Shown in pieces: positions 16,740 through 26,524 of a stretch of DNA of 64,000 nucleotides (position 1 is its first letter; the number at the start of each line of letters is the position of its first letter). The DNA is taken from contig NZ_BSOB01000050.1 of the NCBI RefSeq assembly GCF_030160295.1, forward strand, positions 1 through 64,000, given 5' to 3'. A program made the position numbers and the translations under genes. The notes under the pieces were generated by a model. That model worked only from the letters and a program-made list of their open reading frames with translations, was not told the DNA's origin and ran no database searches. This DNA is from Dyella acidisoli (GTDB lineage: Bacteria > Pseudomonadota > Gammaproteobacteria > Xanthomonadales > Rhodanobacteraceae).

Positions 16740-18632
16740 GTGAACCAAACCATTCTCCTCGACGGTAACAGCCTCAGCCGCCAACAACTCGCTGCTGTGG
16801 CGCGTCATGGTTACGGTGTACGACTCGATGCCGAACAACTGGCGCGTGTGCGTCGTACTGCGGATTTTTTGTCGGAGAAGGTCAGCTGCGGCGAGCCGAT
16901 CTACGGTGTTACTACCGGTTTCGGCAGCAACGCAGACAAGCTCCTTGGCGCGTATCGCCTGCGTGATGAACTGCCGGGCGGCAATCCGCACAAGCCGGAA
17001 GGCACGCTGCTGGAAGAGCTGCAGCACAACTTGATCACCACGCACGCCGTATGCGTGGGCAAACCGTTTTCTACGGAAGTAGTTCGCGCGCTGCTGGTGA
17101 TCCGCATCAATACGCTGATGCGCGGCCATTCCGGCATTCGCGTCGAGACGTTGGAAGCGCTGACGGAGTTGCTCAATCGCGATGTGATTCCGGTGGTGCC
17201 GGAGAAGGGTTCGGTGGGTGCAAGCGGAGATTTGGCGCCGCTGTCGCACCTGGCGATCGTGCTGCTTGGCGGCGGCGAGGCCTTCTACAAAGGTGAACGT
17301 TTACCGGGTGCGGAAGCGCTTAAGCGCGCCGGCCTCACGCCGATCCGTCTCTCCTTCAAGGAAGGCTTGGCGCTCAACAACGGGACCGCGCAGATGCTCG
17401 CCACGGCAGCGCTGGCGCTGGATACGCTGGAATATCTGATCAACGTGGCAGATCTTGCCGCTTCGATGACCCTGGATGCTTTCGCTGGCCGCAGCGGCGC
17501 GTTGCGGCCGGAAGTGCATGCGCTGCGCCCGCATCCGGGCCAGGTGCAAGCAGCGGATCATGTGCGTGATCTGCTCACCGGCTCCACGCTGGTCGACATT
17601 CCTTATCATTTGGTGCCTCGCTTCCGCCCGTGGAGCGCCGAGGCGTGGAACACACCGGAAGATCAGGCGCTGAGTTTCGATATCGGTTGGGATTGGGTGC
17701 CAGCCAATCAGCGTCACGGTCGCGAGGCGTTCTACAGCCGCTTCCTGCCGTTCAAGGGTGGCAAGAAGCATCAGCCGCAGGATGCCTACTGCCTGCGCTG
17801 CATGCCGCAGGTGCACGGCGCGGTGCGTGATGCCTGGGCGCAGGCTTGCCGCATCATCGATATTGAATTGAATGCGGTCACCGACAATCCGCTGATCTTC
17901 CCGGATAACACCGATGCCACGCACATCGAAGAGCAGGTGATTTCCGCGGGCCACTTCCATGGCATGCCGCTGGCACTGGCGATGAGCTACGTGAAGGCTG
18001 CGATTCCGGTGCTGGCATCGATTTCCGAGCGCCGCCTCAACAAGCTGGTCGACCCGGCCACCAACGATGGCCTGCCGGCTTTCCTCACCGGCAACGAAGA
18101 CGGTACTGATTCCGGCTTCATGATCGTGCAGTACACGGCGGCGGCGTTGGTGAACGATCTGGCCACGCGCGCGCATCCGGCCAGCGTGTATTCGGTGCCG
18201 ACCAGCGCGAACGCGGAAGATCACGTTTCCATGGGTGCAAACGAAGCACGCCATGTACTGGAAATGACCGAAGACCTCAGTCACGTGCTGGCGCTGGAGT
18301 TGTACACCGCGGCACAGGCGTTGGACTACCGTCAGGAAATGCTCAACGCCGCACGCCGCCTTGCTGCGCGTGGTGATTGGCAGGCGTTGGCTTCAAAGGT
18401 CACCAATGCGCCGCGTGAAGATCACTCGCACTATGCGCAGTTCGTCGAAGAAGTGAAGCAGCTCACCGCCGCGCTGTCGGAAGTTGGTGAGTTCCACGCG
18501 GGTGAAGCCGTGCGCAAGGCATATGAAACCCTGCGCAAGCAGATCAGCTTCATCCACCGTGACCGTGCGATGGATGGCGATGTGCGTACGGTGTGTGAAC
18601 TGGTACAGCAGAAGGCGTTCGCGGGCGTGTAA
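16740..18632 (+). CDS. hutH: Histidine ammonia-lyase-like MIO enzyme with an inserted segment
   Basis: Starts with GTG behind GGAG (16731-16734). This family removes ammonia from aromatic amino acids (histidine to urocanate in HutH) using an MIO cofactor formed from an Ala-Ser-Gly triad, here A161-S162-G163 in GSVGASGDLAPLSH. The catalytic Tyr lies in YGVTTGFG (Y55). His102 sits where HutH and TAL carry a substrate-selecting His, and the Glu of AEDHVSM is kept. At 630 aa it is about 120 longer than typical HutH. Much of the excess is a Trp/Phe/Pro-rich insert at residues ~285-345, before QDAYCLRCMPQVHG. No other hut gene is adjacent, so the physiological substrate (His, Tyr or Phe) is uncertain. 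Confidence 0.8.
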   Translation: MNQTILLDGNSLSRQQLAAVARHGYGVRLDAEQLARVRRTADFLSEKVSCGEPIYGVTTGFGSNADKLLGAYRLRDELPGGNPHKPEGTLLEELQHNLITTHAVCVGKPFSTEVVRALLVIRINTLMRGHSGIRVETLEALTELLNRDVIPVVPEKGSVGASGDLAPLSHLAIVLLGGGEAFYKGERLPGAEALKRAGLTPIRLSFKEGLALNNGTAQMLATAALALDTLEYLINVADLAASMTLDAFAGRSGALRPEVHALRPHPGQVQAADHVRDLLTGSTLVDIPYHLVPRFRPWSAEAWNTPEDQALSFDIGWDWVPANQRHGREAFYSRFLPFKGGKKHQPQDAYCLRCMPQVHGAVRDAWAQACRIIDIELNAVTDNPLIFPDNTDATHIEEQVISAGHFHGMPLALAMSYVKAAIPVLASISERRLNKLVDPATNDGLPAFLTGNEDGTDSGFMIVQYTAAALVNDLATRAHPASVYSVPTSANAEDHVSMGANEARHVLEMTEDLSHVLALELYTAAQALDYRQEMLNAARRLAARGDWQALASKVTNAPREDHSHYAQFVEEVKQLTAALSEVGEFHAGEAVRKAYETLRKQISFIHRDRAMDGDVRTVCELVQQKAFAGV

Positions 18633-18693
18633 AGCCCGGCGCACTGAGGCATGGGTGTCTGCGTAACACGTTGAACAGACAAAACTCGTCGAG

Positions 18694-18724
18694 TCGTCAT
18701 TCCGGCCTTCGCCGGAATGGCGGT
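18694..18724. repeat. REP-like palindrome (variant)
   Basis: GTCATTCCGGCCTTCGCCGG plus AATGGCGG is a diverged single palindrome related to family A. It fills the gap between the convergent hutH-like and DUF998 genes; nothing else was seen at 18633-18766. Confidence 0.65.
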
Positions 18725-18766
18725 GAGGCTCTGCCAAGCAACCCCGGCGACACGTAAATACCTATG

Positions 18767-19384
18767 TCACCGAGTTGAGCGCAGTAACTGGCGTGCGGCC
18801 CAGCTCAGCCACAGCAATATCAAGACAATCAGCAGCTTCTGCATCAGGCCATGCGGAAGATTGCGCATGAGCACCTGCAGCCAAAGTGCGACTGTAGCTA
18901 ACCACGCGAGCAAAAGGCCTGGATAACGACTGACCCCCAAGCGCGGATCACGACGCCAACGGCTGGAAAGCAGCAGCATGCCGAAGCTCAACGTTAGGAA
19001 GGTCGACTGTGCCGCCAGTCCATGAATCAACGCGGCCAGGTCTTCATGTGATGTGCCTTTGAATAGCTCGGTCGCCGCCACCACAGGCAGCAACAGCCCT
19101 GGTATGGCGAATAACACCAGCGCCAGAGCACTGCGCAATGGCGCAGCGGTTGCTCGATAAGCGGGTACGGCAAACACGATCAGCGCCACGCCCATTAGAT
19201 AGTAGGTGAGGCGTACGTATGCGCCACCTGGACCAGTGAGGTAGATGCTCAGCGGCACTGCGATGGGATCGAGATCCGTGCGCCAGTACTGCGCGGCGCC
19301 GCAGACGGCAGCGAAAGCGATGACTGCGGCAATCATCAGGTAGGCCGCAGGACGAATCACTGGGGAGGCAAGTCCTTTGTTCAT
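18767..19384 (-). CDS. DUF998-like integral membrane protein
   Basis: Start at 19384 (MNKGLASPV) because GGAG lies 6 nt upstream; the frame extends further 5' without a better signal. The 205-aa protein has about six hydrophobic segments, ends in a basic tail, and carries GPGGAYVRLTYYLMG and LIHGLAAQSTFLTLSFGM. These resemble DUF998 proteins, whose role is unknown. It is divergent from yerC and shares the 158-bp intergenic region with the his operon promoter, but it has no obvious histidine connection. Confidence 0.65.
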   Translation of the reverse strand: MNKGLASPVIRPAAYLMIAAVIAFAAVCGAAQYWRTDLDPIAVPLSIYLTGPGGAYVRLTYYLMGVALIVFAVPAYRATAAPLRSALALVLFAIPGLLLPVVAATELFKGTSHEDLAALIHGLAAQSTFLTLSFGMLLLSSRWRRDPRLGVSRYPGLLLAWLATVALWLQVLMRNLPHGLMQKLLIVLILLWLSWAARQLLRSTR

Positions 19385-19482
19385 GGCATCTCCATGCGTG
19401 GCGTGGGGAAGGGCGCCGCCTGCGAATGATACGGTCGTTGAACGCCCCGCATAGATGCCCAGATCACGCCCCGGATGGCGGC

Positions 19483-19511
19483 TTGCGCAAAACATAACCA
19501 GCGTCTAGAAT
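19483..19511 (+). promoter_or_regulatory. Promoter of yerC-his operon
   Basis: TTGCGC (19483-19488) and TAGAAT (19506-19511) are separated by 17 bp. The predicted transcription start near 19518 leaves a ~25-nt leader before the yerC ATG, with no clear Shine-Dalgarno sequence. Confidence 0.55.
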
Positions 19512-19520
19512 GCGCTCCAC

Positions 19521-19540
19521 TGTGTTAATGCGTTAGTACA
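19521..19540. promoter_or_regulatory. Candidate operator overlapping the his promoter start
   Basis: TGTGTTAA-TGCG-TTAGTACA is an imperfect inverted repeat (6 of 8 arm positions) directly over the predicted transcription start and just before a TrpR-family gene. The TTAGTACA half resembles TrpR-type half-sites (ACTAGT/GTAC). It is inferred to be the autoregulatory site of the YerC-like protein. Confidence 0.4.
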
Positions 19541-19542
19541 TT

Positions 19543-19878
19543 ATGAAGCGCCGATCGATCGACCCCGAGACCCCGGAAGAGTCCGCCAGGCTTAGCCTGT
19601 GCCGGGCCTTGCTCTCGTTGAAGAACGCTGAGGAAATGAATGCCTTCCTCAACGACTTGTGCACGCCGGCCGAGCTGGAGGTGTTGGTGGATCGCTGGCG
19701 GGTGGTGCCGTACCTGCTCGAGGGTGTGTCCTATCGGGAGATTCACGAGCGCACTGCCGTCAGCATCACCACGATCGGGCGGGTCGCGCGCTATCTGAAC
19801 CAGGGCGCCGGTGGTTATCTCGCGGCGGCTGCGCGCGCTACGCGTGCCCGTACGGCAGCGAAAAGGGCGCGTGCATGA
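19543..19878 (+). CDS. YerC/YecD-family TrpR-related regulator
   Basis: The 111-aa all-helical protein has a Trp-repressor-type helix-turn-helix: LVDRWRVVPYLLEGVSYREI followed by VSITTIGRVARYLNQG. YerC-like proteins are TrpR homologues, and some have been linked to control of his genes. It is the first gene of the histidine operon and overlaps hisG by 4 nt (ATGA), so it is co-expressed with the pathway it may control. The C-terminus is an Ala/Arg-rich tail. The ligand (histidine or another amino acid) is not shown by the sequence. The ATG at 19543 has no good ribosome site. Confidence 0.85.
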   Translation: MKRRSIDPETPEESARLSLCRALLSLKNAEEMNAFLNDLCTPAELEVLVDRWRVVPYLLEGVSYREIHERTAVSITTIGRVARYLNQGAGGYLAAAARATRARTAAKRARA

Positions 19879-20768
19879 AACCCAGGGATCGTTTGCGTAT
19901 CGCCATGCAGAAATCCGGCCGGCTGACCGAGCCGGCGCTGGATCTGCTCAATCGCTGTGGCCTTACCTTCCGCCAGAGCCGCGACAAGCTGTTCTGCTTT
20001 GGCGAGGGCGAGCCGGTGGATCTGCTGCTGGTTCGTGATGACGATATTCCTGGGCTCATTGCCCAGGGCGTCTGCGATCTCGGCATCGTTGGCCGCAATG
20101 TACTCAACGAATTCAAGAACGGGGCTGGCAATGGCGCTGCGTCGCTCACCGAGTGGCGCCCGCTGGGTTTTGGACGCTGCCGTCTGTCGGTCGCCGTGCC
20201 GCAGGACATGAACTACAACGGGCCAGAGGATTTGGCAGGCCTGCGCATCGCTACCTCGTATCCCGCACTGCTCGGTACATGGCTGCGGGAGAAGGGCGTG
20301 GATGCCGGCGTCATCACCTTGGCCGGCTCAGTTGAAATTGCGCCCAAACTTGGCACGGCTGACGTGATCTGCGATCTCGTGCAAAGCGGCGGCACGCTGG
20401 TGGCGAACCAGTTACGCGAAACTGACGTGCTATTGGAAAGTGAGGCTGTGCTGGCCGGTCCGGAAACACTACCGACCGACGAGCGCGGCGATATGGTGGA
20501 GCTGCTGCTCAAGCGCCTTGACGGCGTGATCCAGGTACGCGAATCGCGCCTGCTGCTGCTGCAAACCTCGCGCACTTCGCTCGAAGCCGTCACGCGACTG
20601 CTGCCGGGCGGCCCGCAGCCGACGCTGCTGCCTGTGGCGGGGCAGCCCGATCAGCTGATGTTGCAGGCGCTTTGTGCCGGCGAAGTGAGTTGGCGGCAAT
20701 TGGAAGAAATCAAGAAGGCCGGTGCGCGCGAGATGTTCGTGCTTCCGGTCGAAAAAATGCTTGCGTGA
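19875..20768 (+). CDS. hisG: ATP phosphoribosyltransferase, long form
   Basis: Catalyses the first step of histidine synthesis, ATP + PRPP to phosphoribosyl-ATP, and is the usual target of histidine feedback. The start at 19875 overlaps the yerC stop. At 297 aa it is the long form with a C-terminal ACT-like regulatory domain (about residues 220-297), so no HisZ is required. [10 protein letters not shown] at the start, [10 protein letters not shown] in the middle, and [18 protein letters not shown] near the PRPP-binding loop are typical. It is followed by hisD after an 11-nt gap. Confidence 0.95.
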   Translation: MKPRDRLRIAMQKSGRLTEPALDLLNRCGLTFRQSRDKLFCFGEGEPVDLLLVRDDDIPGLIAQGVCDLGIVGRNVLNEFKNGAGNGAASLTEWRPLGFGRCRLSVAVPQDMNYNGPEDLAGLRIATSYPALLGTWLREKGVDAGVITLAGSVEIAPKLGTADVICDLVQSGGTLVANQLRETDVLLESEAVLAGPETLPTDERGDMVELLLKRLDGVIQVRESRLLLLQTSRTSLEAVTRLLPGGPQPTLLPVAGQPDQLMLQALCAGEVSWRQLEEIKKAGAREMFVLPVEKMLA

Positions 20769-20779
20769 GACGTCTCGGC

Positions 20780-22087
20780 ATGAAACGAATCGATTGGAAT
20801 ACATTGAACGAAGCCGAGCGTAACGCGGCACTGGCGCGGCCAGTACAGTCGCGAGCAGAGGAACTGCGTATTGGTGTCGAACGCATCATTGCTGAAGTGC
20901 GAGCCAAAGGCGATGTGGCGCTGCGTGAACTTTCCGCACGTTACGATCGCTGCACGCTGGACGTCTTCGAAGTCACTGAAGTGGAGTTCAAAGCGGCCGA
21001 AGCCAAACTGACGCCGGAACTGAAAGCGGCGATTCGTGAGGCCGCGGAGCGTATCGAAGCGTTTCATAGCGCAACTGCGCCGCAACCAGTGGGCGTAAAC
21101 ACAGCTGTAGGTGTGCGGGTCGAGCGCATTCTTCGCCCGATTAATCGTGTCGGCTTGTATGTGCCGGCAGGTAGTGCGCCGCTGCCTTCCACCGCATTGA
21201 TGTTGGGTGTGCCGGCACGCATCGCCGGTTGTCGCGAAGTGGTGCTTTGTTCACCAGCACGTGCAGATGGCACCTGTGATGAAGCCGTGTTGTTCGCCGC
21301 GCGTACCGTGGGCGTGCATCGCGTCTTCAAGTTGGGCGGCGCGCAAGCGATTGCGGCCATGGCGTACGGCACCGAAAGCGTGCCTCGCTGCGACAAGCTG
21401 TTCGGTCCAGGCAACTCATGGGTCACCGAAGCCAAGTTGCAGGTGTCTTCCGATCCGAATGGCGCGGCCATCGACATGCCGGCCGGCCCTTCGGAAGTGC
21501 TGGTCATTGCGGATGCGCACGCCAATCCAGTGTTTGTGGCAGCGGATCTGCTGTCGCAGGCCGAGCATGGGCCGGATTCGCAAGTGGTGTTGGTCAGCCA
21601 CTCCGCCGAACTGCTCGACAAGGTTGCGGCTGAGGTGGATCGCCAATGCGCGCAACTGCCGCGCGGTGCTATCGCGGAGCAAGCGCTGGCACAGAGCCGA
21701 TTGGTGGAAGTGAAATCATTGGCGCAGGCGGTGGAAGTGAGCAATCGCTACGCGCCGGAGCACTTGATCCTGCAAGTCAATGGCGCACGCGACTTGGTGT
21801 CCAGCATTGAAAGCGCAGGCTCCATCTTCGTCGGTGCATGGACACCCGAATCGGTGGGCGACTACTGCAGCGGCAGCAATCACGTATTGCCGACATATGG
21901 TTATGCGCGCAGCTACAGCGGCGTGTCGGTGGCCAGTTATCAGAAGCAGATTACGGTGCAGGAATTGGACCCCAACGGCCTGCGGGCCATCGGGCCGTGT
22001 ACCGCCACGCTGGCGGCAGCCGAGCAACTCGAAGCGCACAGACGTGCCGTGACGTTGCGCTTGGAAGCTCTTGGAACGCGTTTATGA
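20780..22087 (+). CDS. hisD: Histidinol dehydrogenase
   Basis: Zinc- and NAD-dependent enzyme that oxidises L-histidinol to L-histidine in the last two steps. Start at 20780 (MKRIDWNTL), 435 aa. [41 protein letters not shown] and [10 protein letters not shown], which holds the catalytic Glu-His pair, are all present. The stop overlaps the hisC start by 4 nt (ATGA). Length and motifs match the family with nothing unusual. Confidence 0.95.
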   Translation: MKRIDWNTLNEAERNAALARPVQSRAEELRIGVERIIAEVRAKGDVALRELSARYDRCTLDVFEVTEVEFKAAEAKLTPELKAAIREAAERIEAFHSATAPQPVGVNTAVGVRVERILRPINRVGLYVPAGSAPLPSTALMLGVPARIAGCREVVLCSPARADGTCDEAVLFAARTVGVHRVFKLGGAQAIAAMAYGTESVPRCDKLFGPGNSWVTEAKLQVSSDPNGAAIDMPAGPSEVLVIADAHANPVFVAADLLSQAEHGPDSQVVLVSHSAELLDKVAAEVDRQCAQLPRGAIAEQALAQSRLVEVKSLAQAVEVSNRYAPEHLILQVNGARDLVSSIESAGSIFVGAWTPESVGDYCSGSNHVLPTYGYARSYSGVSVASYQKQITVQELDPNGLRAIGPCTATLAAAEQLEAHRRAVTLRLEALGTRL

Positions 22088-23175
22088 GTGTGCTCGATTT
22101 GGCAAGGCCGGAAATTCGCACGCTGCAGCCGTATTCGTCTGCGCGCATGGAAGCAGGCGGTGGGCAGATCATGCTTAATGCGAACGAATCAGCCTGGGAG
22201 CCTGCCGGCGACGTAGGGCTTGGCTGCAACCGTTATCCTGACCCGCAACCGGTTGCGCTATTGCAGGCGCTGGCAAGCCTCTACGGCGTGCGGCGCGAGC
22301 AGTTGTTCGTCGGCCGCGGCAGCGACGAAGCGATTGACTTGCTAGTGCGCGCGTTCTGCCGCGCCGGTCAGGATGCAATCGTGATCCAGCCGCCGACGTT
22401 CGGCATGTATGCCGTTGGTGCGCGCATTCAGGATGCTGGTGTGATCGAAGTACCGTTGGCGGAGGATTTCAGCCTCGACATTTCCGCTTTGCTCGCGGCG
22501 ATCACGCCTGCAGTAAAGCTGGTGTTCCTGTGTACGCCCAATAATCCCAGCGGCAAGTCAATATCGCGTGTAGATGTCGAGCGCGTAGCGCAAGCGCTGG
22601 CTGGCCGTGCCTTGCTGGTGGTGGACGAGGCATATATCGAGTTTTCCGATCAGGCCAGCGTCGCTGATCTGATCGAGCATTATGAACACCTTGCGGTGCT
22701 GCGAACTTTGTCCAAGGCCTGGGCGCTGGCAGGTGCGCGTATTGGAAGCTTGATTGCGAATCCCGAAGTGATCGGACTGATCAGGCGGATCATGCCGCCT
22801 TATCCGTTGCCGTTGCCGTGTGTCGCGGCAGCGTTGGCAGCACTGTCACCATCGGGTCAGGATGCTGCGCGCGAACATATTGCTATCGTGCGAGAACAGC
22901 GTGCTGTTATGCGCGATGCCCTGGCCGGCGTTGCGGGCGTGCGCGAAGTCCTTCCTTCCGATGCCAACTTCCTGGCCGTGCGTTTCGACGATGCGGGTGC
23001 TGTCTATCAGCGCCTGCTGCAGGCGGGGATCGTGGTGCGGGATGTGCGTCGCTACCCCAAGCTGCAGGATGCGTTGCGCATCACTGTGGGCACGCCTGCC
23101 GAGAACCAGCGTGTGCTTGCTCTGTTGAATAGTCCGGCTATGGACGGCCGGGTTTTTGCCGATGGATCGGCATAA
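22084..23175 (+). CDS. hisC: Histidinol-phosphate aminotransferase
   Basis: PLP-dependent class II aminotransferase converting imidazole-acetol phosphate to histidinol phosphate, 363 aa from the ATG at 22084. Seen are NANESAWEP near the N-terminus, [34 protein letters not shown], and the PLP-lysine loop [16 protein letters not shown]. Stop and start overlap with hisD indicates translational coupling. hisB follows after 15 nt. Confidence 0.95.
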   Translation: MSVLDLARPEIRTLQPYSSARMEAGGGQIMLNANESAWEPAGDVGLGCNRYPDPQPVALLQALASLYGVRREQLFVGRGSDEAIDLLVRAFCRAGQDAIVIQPPTFGMYAVGARIQDAGVIEVPLAEDFSLDISALLAAITPAVKLVFLCTPNNPSGKSISRVDVERVAQALAGRALLVVDEAYIEFSDQASVADLIEHYEHLAVLRTLSKAWALAGARIGSLIANPEVIGLIRRIMPPYPLPLPCVAAALAALSPSGQDAAREHIAIVREQRAVMRDALAGVAGVREVLPSDANFLAVRFDDAGAVYQRLLQAGIVVRDVRRYPKLQDALRITVGTPAENQRVLALLNSPAMDGRVFADGSA

Positions 23176-23190
23176 AGGTAACTAACAAGC

Positions 23191-24258
23191 ATGAGCCGAA
23201 AAATATTATTTGTTGATCGGGATGGTTGCCTGATCGAAGAACCTGCTGACGAGCAGATCGACAGCTATGAAAAACTGTCCTTGCTGCCAGGTGTGATGGC
23301 CGCGTTGCAGCGCATCGTCGCAGCCGGCTACGAGTTGGTGATGGTTACCAACCAGGATGGATTGGGTACGGATCGTTTTCCGCAAGCGCATTTCGACGGC
23401 CCGCACGATTTGCTGATGCGCATCTTCGCTTCGCAAGGCGTGCGCTTTCGCGAAGTGCTCATCGACCGCAGCTTTCCACACGATGGGCTGGATACGCGCA
23501 AGCCAGGCATTGGCATGATGCGGCAATATCTGGCCGATGACAGCTGGACGCGCGCAGATTCCGCCATGGTAGGCGATCGGGAGACCGACCTGCAGTTTGC
23601 GGCGAATATGGGCGTGCGTGGCTTTCGCGTAGGGCCGAACGGTGTGAGCTGGGAAGAGGTTGCCCATCAACTGCTCGATCGGCCGCGCGTGGCAGAAGTG
23701 GTGCGCAACACCAAAGAAACCCGCATCAAGGTGCGCGTGGATTTGGATGCGCAAGCGGAACCGGTAGCGCACACCGGCCTGGGCTTTTTCGATCACATGC
23801 TGGAGCAGATCGGCAAGCACGGTGGTTTCGCACTCAGCATCACGTGTGATGGTGATACCGAGATCGATGAGCACCACACCATCGAAGATTGCGCGCTCGC
23901 GTTAGGGCAGGCTTTACGCCAGGCTCTGGGCGATAAGCGCGGCATCGGTAGATACGGTTTTACGCTGCCGATGGATGAATCCTTGGCCAGTGCTGCGCTG
24001 GATCTGTCGGGCCGCCCGTACTTCGTATTCGAAGGCCAGTTTCCGCGCGAGCGGGTCGGCGACGTGCCGACCGAATTGGTGCCGCATTTCTTTCGTTCCC
24101 TGTGCGACACGCTGGGCGCCAACCTTCACCTGACGGTGAAGGGCGACAACGCACACCACATGGTGGAAGGTTGCTTCAAGGTCACCGCGCGTACTTTGCG
24201 CCAGGCGATCCGTCGCGAAGGTGATGAACTGCCAAGTACGAAGGGAGCTCTGCAATGA
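23191..24258 (+). CDS. hisB: Bifunctional histidinol-phosphatase / imidazoleglycerol-phosphate dehydratase
   Basis: Two fused enzymes in 355 aa. Residues 1-165 form a HAD phosphatase (FVDRDGCL with D9 and D11; [23 protein letters not shown]) that dephosphorylates histidinol phosphate. Residues ~172-355 form the IGP dehydratase with the metal-binding His clusters DEHHTIEDC and DNAHHMVEG. The phosphatase loop between residues 93 and 104 has no cysteines, unlike the zinc loop of E. coli HisB. From memory, xanthomonad HisB also lacks them, so this is probably lineage-typical. It overlaps hisH by 4 nt. Confidence 0.95.
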   Translation: MSRKILFVDRDGCLIEEPADEQIDSYEKLSLLPGVMAALQRIVAAGYELVMVTNQDGLGTDRFPQAHFDGPHDLLMRIFASQGVRFREVLIDRSFPHDGLDTRKPGIGMMRQYLADDSWTRADSAMVGDRETDLQFAANMGVRGFRVGPNGVSWEEVAHQLLDRPRVAEVVRNTKETRIKVRVDLDAQAEPVAHTGLGFFDHMLEQIGKHGGFALSITCDGDTEIDEHHTIEDCALALGQALRQALGDKRGIGRYGFTLPMDESLASAALDLSGRPYFVFEGQFPRERVGDVPTELVPHFFRSLCDTLGANLHLTVKGDNAHHMVEGCFKVTARTLRQAIRREGDELPSTKGALQ

Positions 24259-24845
24259 GCGTGGTCCTGGTCGATGCCGGCGGCACCAATATCGGCTCGG
24301 TGCGTTATGCGTTACAGCGGCTGGGTGTGGATGCTGCCTTGACCGCCGATGCTGAGCGCATTCGCGGTGCGGACAAAGTCATTCTTCCGGGTGTCGGCGC
24401 CGCGGCGCCGGGCATGGCTCGCTTGCGTGAGTTGGAATTGGTCGATGTGATTCGTTCACTCACGCAGCCAGTGCTGGGTGTGTGTTTAGGGATGCAACTG
24501 CTGTGTGAGCATTCCGAGGAAAGCGATACGCCGTGTCTGGGGGTGATTCCCGCGCCGGTACGCAGATTCGAAGAAACGCCTGAGCTGTGTGTACCGCATA
24601 TGGGTTGGAACCAGTTATCACCTGTCAGCCAGCATCCTCTTCTGAAAAATCTGGAAGAGGGCGATTGGGCTTACTTCGTGCACAGCTATGGCGTACCGCT
24701 GGGTGATTACACGCTCGTGAGTAGTGATTACGGTGGTGCGTTTTCAGCGGTGATTGCGAGTGGCAATTTTCATGGGATGCAGTTTCATCCGGAGCGCTCG
24801 GCGCGGGTTGGGGCTAAGTTGTTGAAGAATTTTCTTGAGCTTTGA
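24255..24845 (+). CDS. hisH: Imidazole glycerol phosphate synthase, glutaminase subunit
   Basis: Class I glutamine amidotransferase, 196 aa, that feeds ammonia to HisF. The nucleophile elbow is [16 protein letters not shown], and the catalytic His/Glu are in [10 protein letters not shown] near the C-terminus. The N-terminal [13 protein letters not shown] departs from the common DYGxGN version but keeps the fold. The ATGA overlap couples it to hisB. A REP-like inverted pair separates it from hisA. Confidence 0.95.
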   Translation: MSVVLVDAGGTNIGSVRYALQRLGVDAALTADAERIRGADKVILPGVGAAAPGMARLRELELVDVIRSLTQPVLGVCLGMQLLCEHSEESDTPCLGVIPAPVRRFEETPELCVPHMGWNQLSPVSQHPLLKNLEEGDWAYFVHSYGVPLGDYTLVSSDYGGAFSAVIASGNFHGMQFHPERSARVGAKLLKNFLEL

Positions 24846-24879
24846 CAGTGTGAGGAAAATCTCGTTAGTACAAGAGGGT

Positions 24880-24960
24880 CGTCATTCCCGCGAAAGCGGG
24901 AATCCATTTTCAAAGGTGCATCAGAGCAAATGGATTCCCGCTTTCGCGGGAATGACGGCC
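24880..24960. repeat. Inverted REP pair within the his operon (hisH-hisA gap)
   Basis: CGTCATTCCCGCGAAAGCGG plus GAATCCA and its inverse, ~24 nt apart, can fold into a long hairpin in the operon mRNA. This is the only substantial gap (165 nt) in an operon otherwise joined by overlaps or short gaps. Confidence 0.88.
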
Positions 24961-25010
24961 GGTAAGATTGGGCATTTGCGGGATGCGCATAGCAATAAGA
25001 GCAGATCAGA

Positions 25011-25739
25011 ATGAACTTTGAGGTTATCCCCGCCATCGATCTGCGCAACGGGCAGGTAGTGCGTCTGAAGCAAGGCGACTATGCGCAAGAAACCCAGTAC
25101 GCTGCTGCGCCTCATGAGATCGCCGCCCGCTATGCGCAAGCCGGCGCAGGTTGGCTACACGTGGTGGATCTCGACGGCGCGCGTGCAGGTGACCTCGCCA
25201 ACCTCAGCGTCATCGAAGCGCTCGCGAAAGCCGGTATGCAAGTGCAGGCTGGCGGCGGCGTGCGGGCGGAAGAAGACATCCTTCGTCTGTTCAAAGTAGG
25301 CGTACGTCGCGTGGTCGTGGGTAGCGTTGCCATTCGCGAACCGGAGCGCGTAGCGGAATGGCTGGATAAACACGGCGCAGAGCGCTTCACCATCGCGCTG
25401 GATACACGCCGCCGCGACAATAGGTGGACCTTACCCAGCGCTGGCTGGACCGAAGACGAAGCGCGCACGTTGGATGAACTGGCTCCCTGGTATGCAGCGC
25501 ACGGCGCACGCCATCTGCTGTGCACGGACATCGAGCGCGACGGTATGTTGGCCGGTTTCAACCTTGAGCTTTACCAACACCTGGCGCAGACCGTGCCGCA
25601 ATTGGCGGTGCAGGCGTCCGGCGGTGTGCGTTCGCTGGAAGACATCCGTGCTGCACGTGCGGCCGGTGCACGCGGTGTGATTCTGGGGCGCGCCTTGCTG
25701 GAAGGGCGCTTTACGCTGGAGGATGCATTGGCATGTTGA
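25011..25739 (+). CDS. hisA: ProFAR isomerase
   Basis: TIM-barrel isomerase converting ProFAR to PRFAR, 242 aa. The N-terminal [18 protein letters not shown] carries the catalytic Asp (D10), [12 protein letters not shown] and [11 protein letters not shown] are the two phosphate-binding loops, and IALDTRR carries the second half-barrel Asp. It overlaps hisF by 7 nt. It is the first gene after the REP pair, so it may also have its own promoter, but none is obvious. Confidence 0.95.
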   Translation: MNFEVIPAIDLRNGQVVRLKQGDYAQETQYAAAPHEIAARYAQAGAGWLHVVDLDGARAGDLANLSVIEALAKAGMQVQAGGGVRAEEDILRLFKVGVRRVVVGSVAIREPERVAEWLDKHGAERFTIALDTRRRDNRWTLPSAGWTEDEARTLDELAPWYAAHGARHLLCTDIERDGMLAGFNLELYQHLAQTVPQLAVQASGGVRSLEDIRAARAAGARGVILGRALLEGRFTLEDALAC

Positions 25740-26524
25740 GTCGCCGCATTATTCCCTGTCTGGACGTGCGTGACGGCAAAGTCGTCAAGGGCGTGCGTTT
25801 CCGTGATCACGTGGTGATGGGCGAAATCGTCGATCTGGCTTTGCGTTATCGCGATGAAGGTGCTGACGAGTTGGTGTTCTACGACATCACCGCCAGCCCG
25901 GAAGGGCGTAGCGTGGATCGTGGCTGGGTGGAACGCGTGGCGCGGGTGATCGACATACCGTTCTGCGTAGCGGGTGGCATTCGCTCGGTGACGGATGCAC
26001 GCGAGGTGTTGTACGCCGGGGCGGATAAGGTCTCGATCAATTCGCCGGCGTTGGAGCGCCCGGAGCTGATCGACGAATTGGCCGAGGCTTTCGGTGTGCA
26101 GTGCGTGGTCGTCGGTGTCGACTCCATGCGCGATGTGGATGGCGAGTGGCGCGTGCGCCAATACACCGGCGATCCGTCCAAAACGCGCTCGCTGGCGCGG
26201 CGTACGATTGATTGGATGGTAGAGGCGCAGCGTCGTGGTGCGGGCGAGATCGTGCTCAACTGCATGGATACCGATGGCGTGCGTCAAGGCTACGATCTGG
26301 TGCAGCTTGCTGCAGCACGGGCGGTCTGTACGGTGCCGCTGATCGCTTCAGGCGGGGCGGGAGTTGCGGAGCATTTTCGCGATGCGTTCACGCGTGCTCG
26401 TGTTGATGGTGCCTTGGCGGCCAGTGTTTTTCACAGTGGCGCCATTGCCATTCCCGATCTGAAGCGTTATCTCCGGCAGGAAGGGATCGTGATTCGTTTG
26501 CAAGAGGCCGTCGGCCATGAGTGA
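25733..26524 (+). CDS. hisF: Imidazole glycerol phosphate synthase, cyclase subunit
   Basis: TIM-barrel partner of HisH that makes imidazole glycerol phosphate and AICAR from PRFAR, 263 aa. The catalytic aspartates are in [15 protein letters not shown] and [12 protein letters not shown]. Phosphate loops [11 protein letters not shown] and [11 protein letters not shown] are visible. [12 protein letters not shown] near the end is a family hallmark. It overlaps both neighbours (7 nt with hisA, 8 nt with hisIE). Confidence 0.95.
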   Translation: MLSRRIIPCLDVRDGKVVKGVRFRDHVVMGEIVDLALRYRDEGADELVFYDITASPEGRSVDRGWVERVARVIDIPFCVAGGIRSVTDAREVLYAGADKVSINSPALERPELIDELAEAFGVQCVVVGVDSMRDVDGEWRVRQYTGDPSKTRSLARRTIDWMVEAQRRGAGEIVLNCMDTDGVRQGYDLVQLAAARAVCTVPLIASGGAGVAEHFRDAFTRARVDGALAASVFHSGAIAIPDLKRYLRQEGIVIRLQEAVGHE

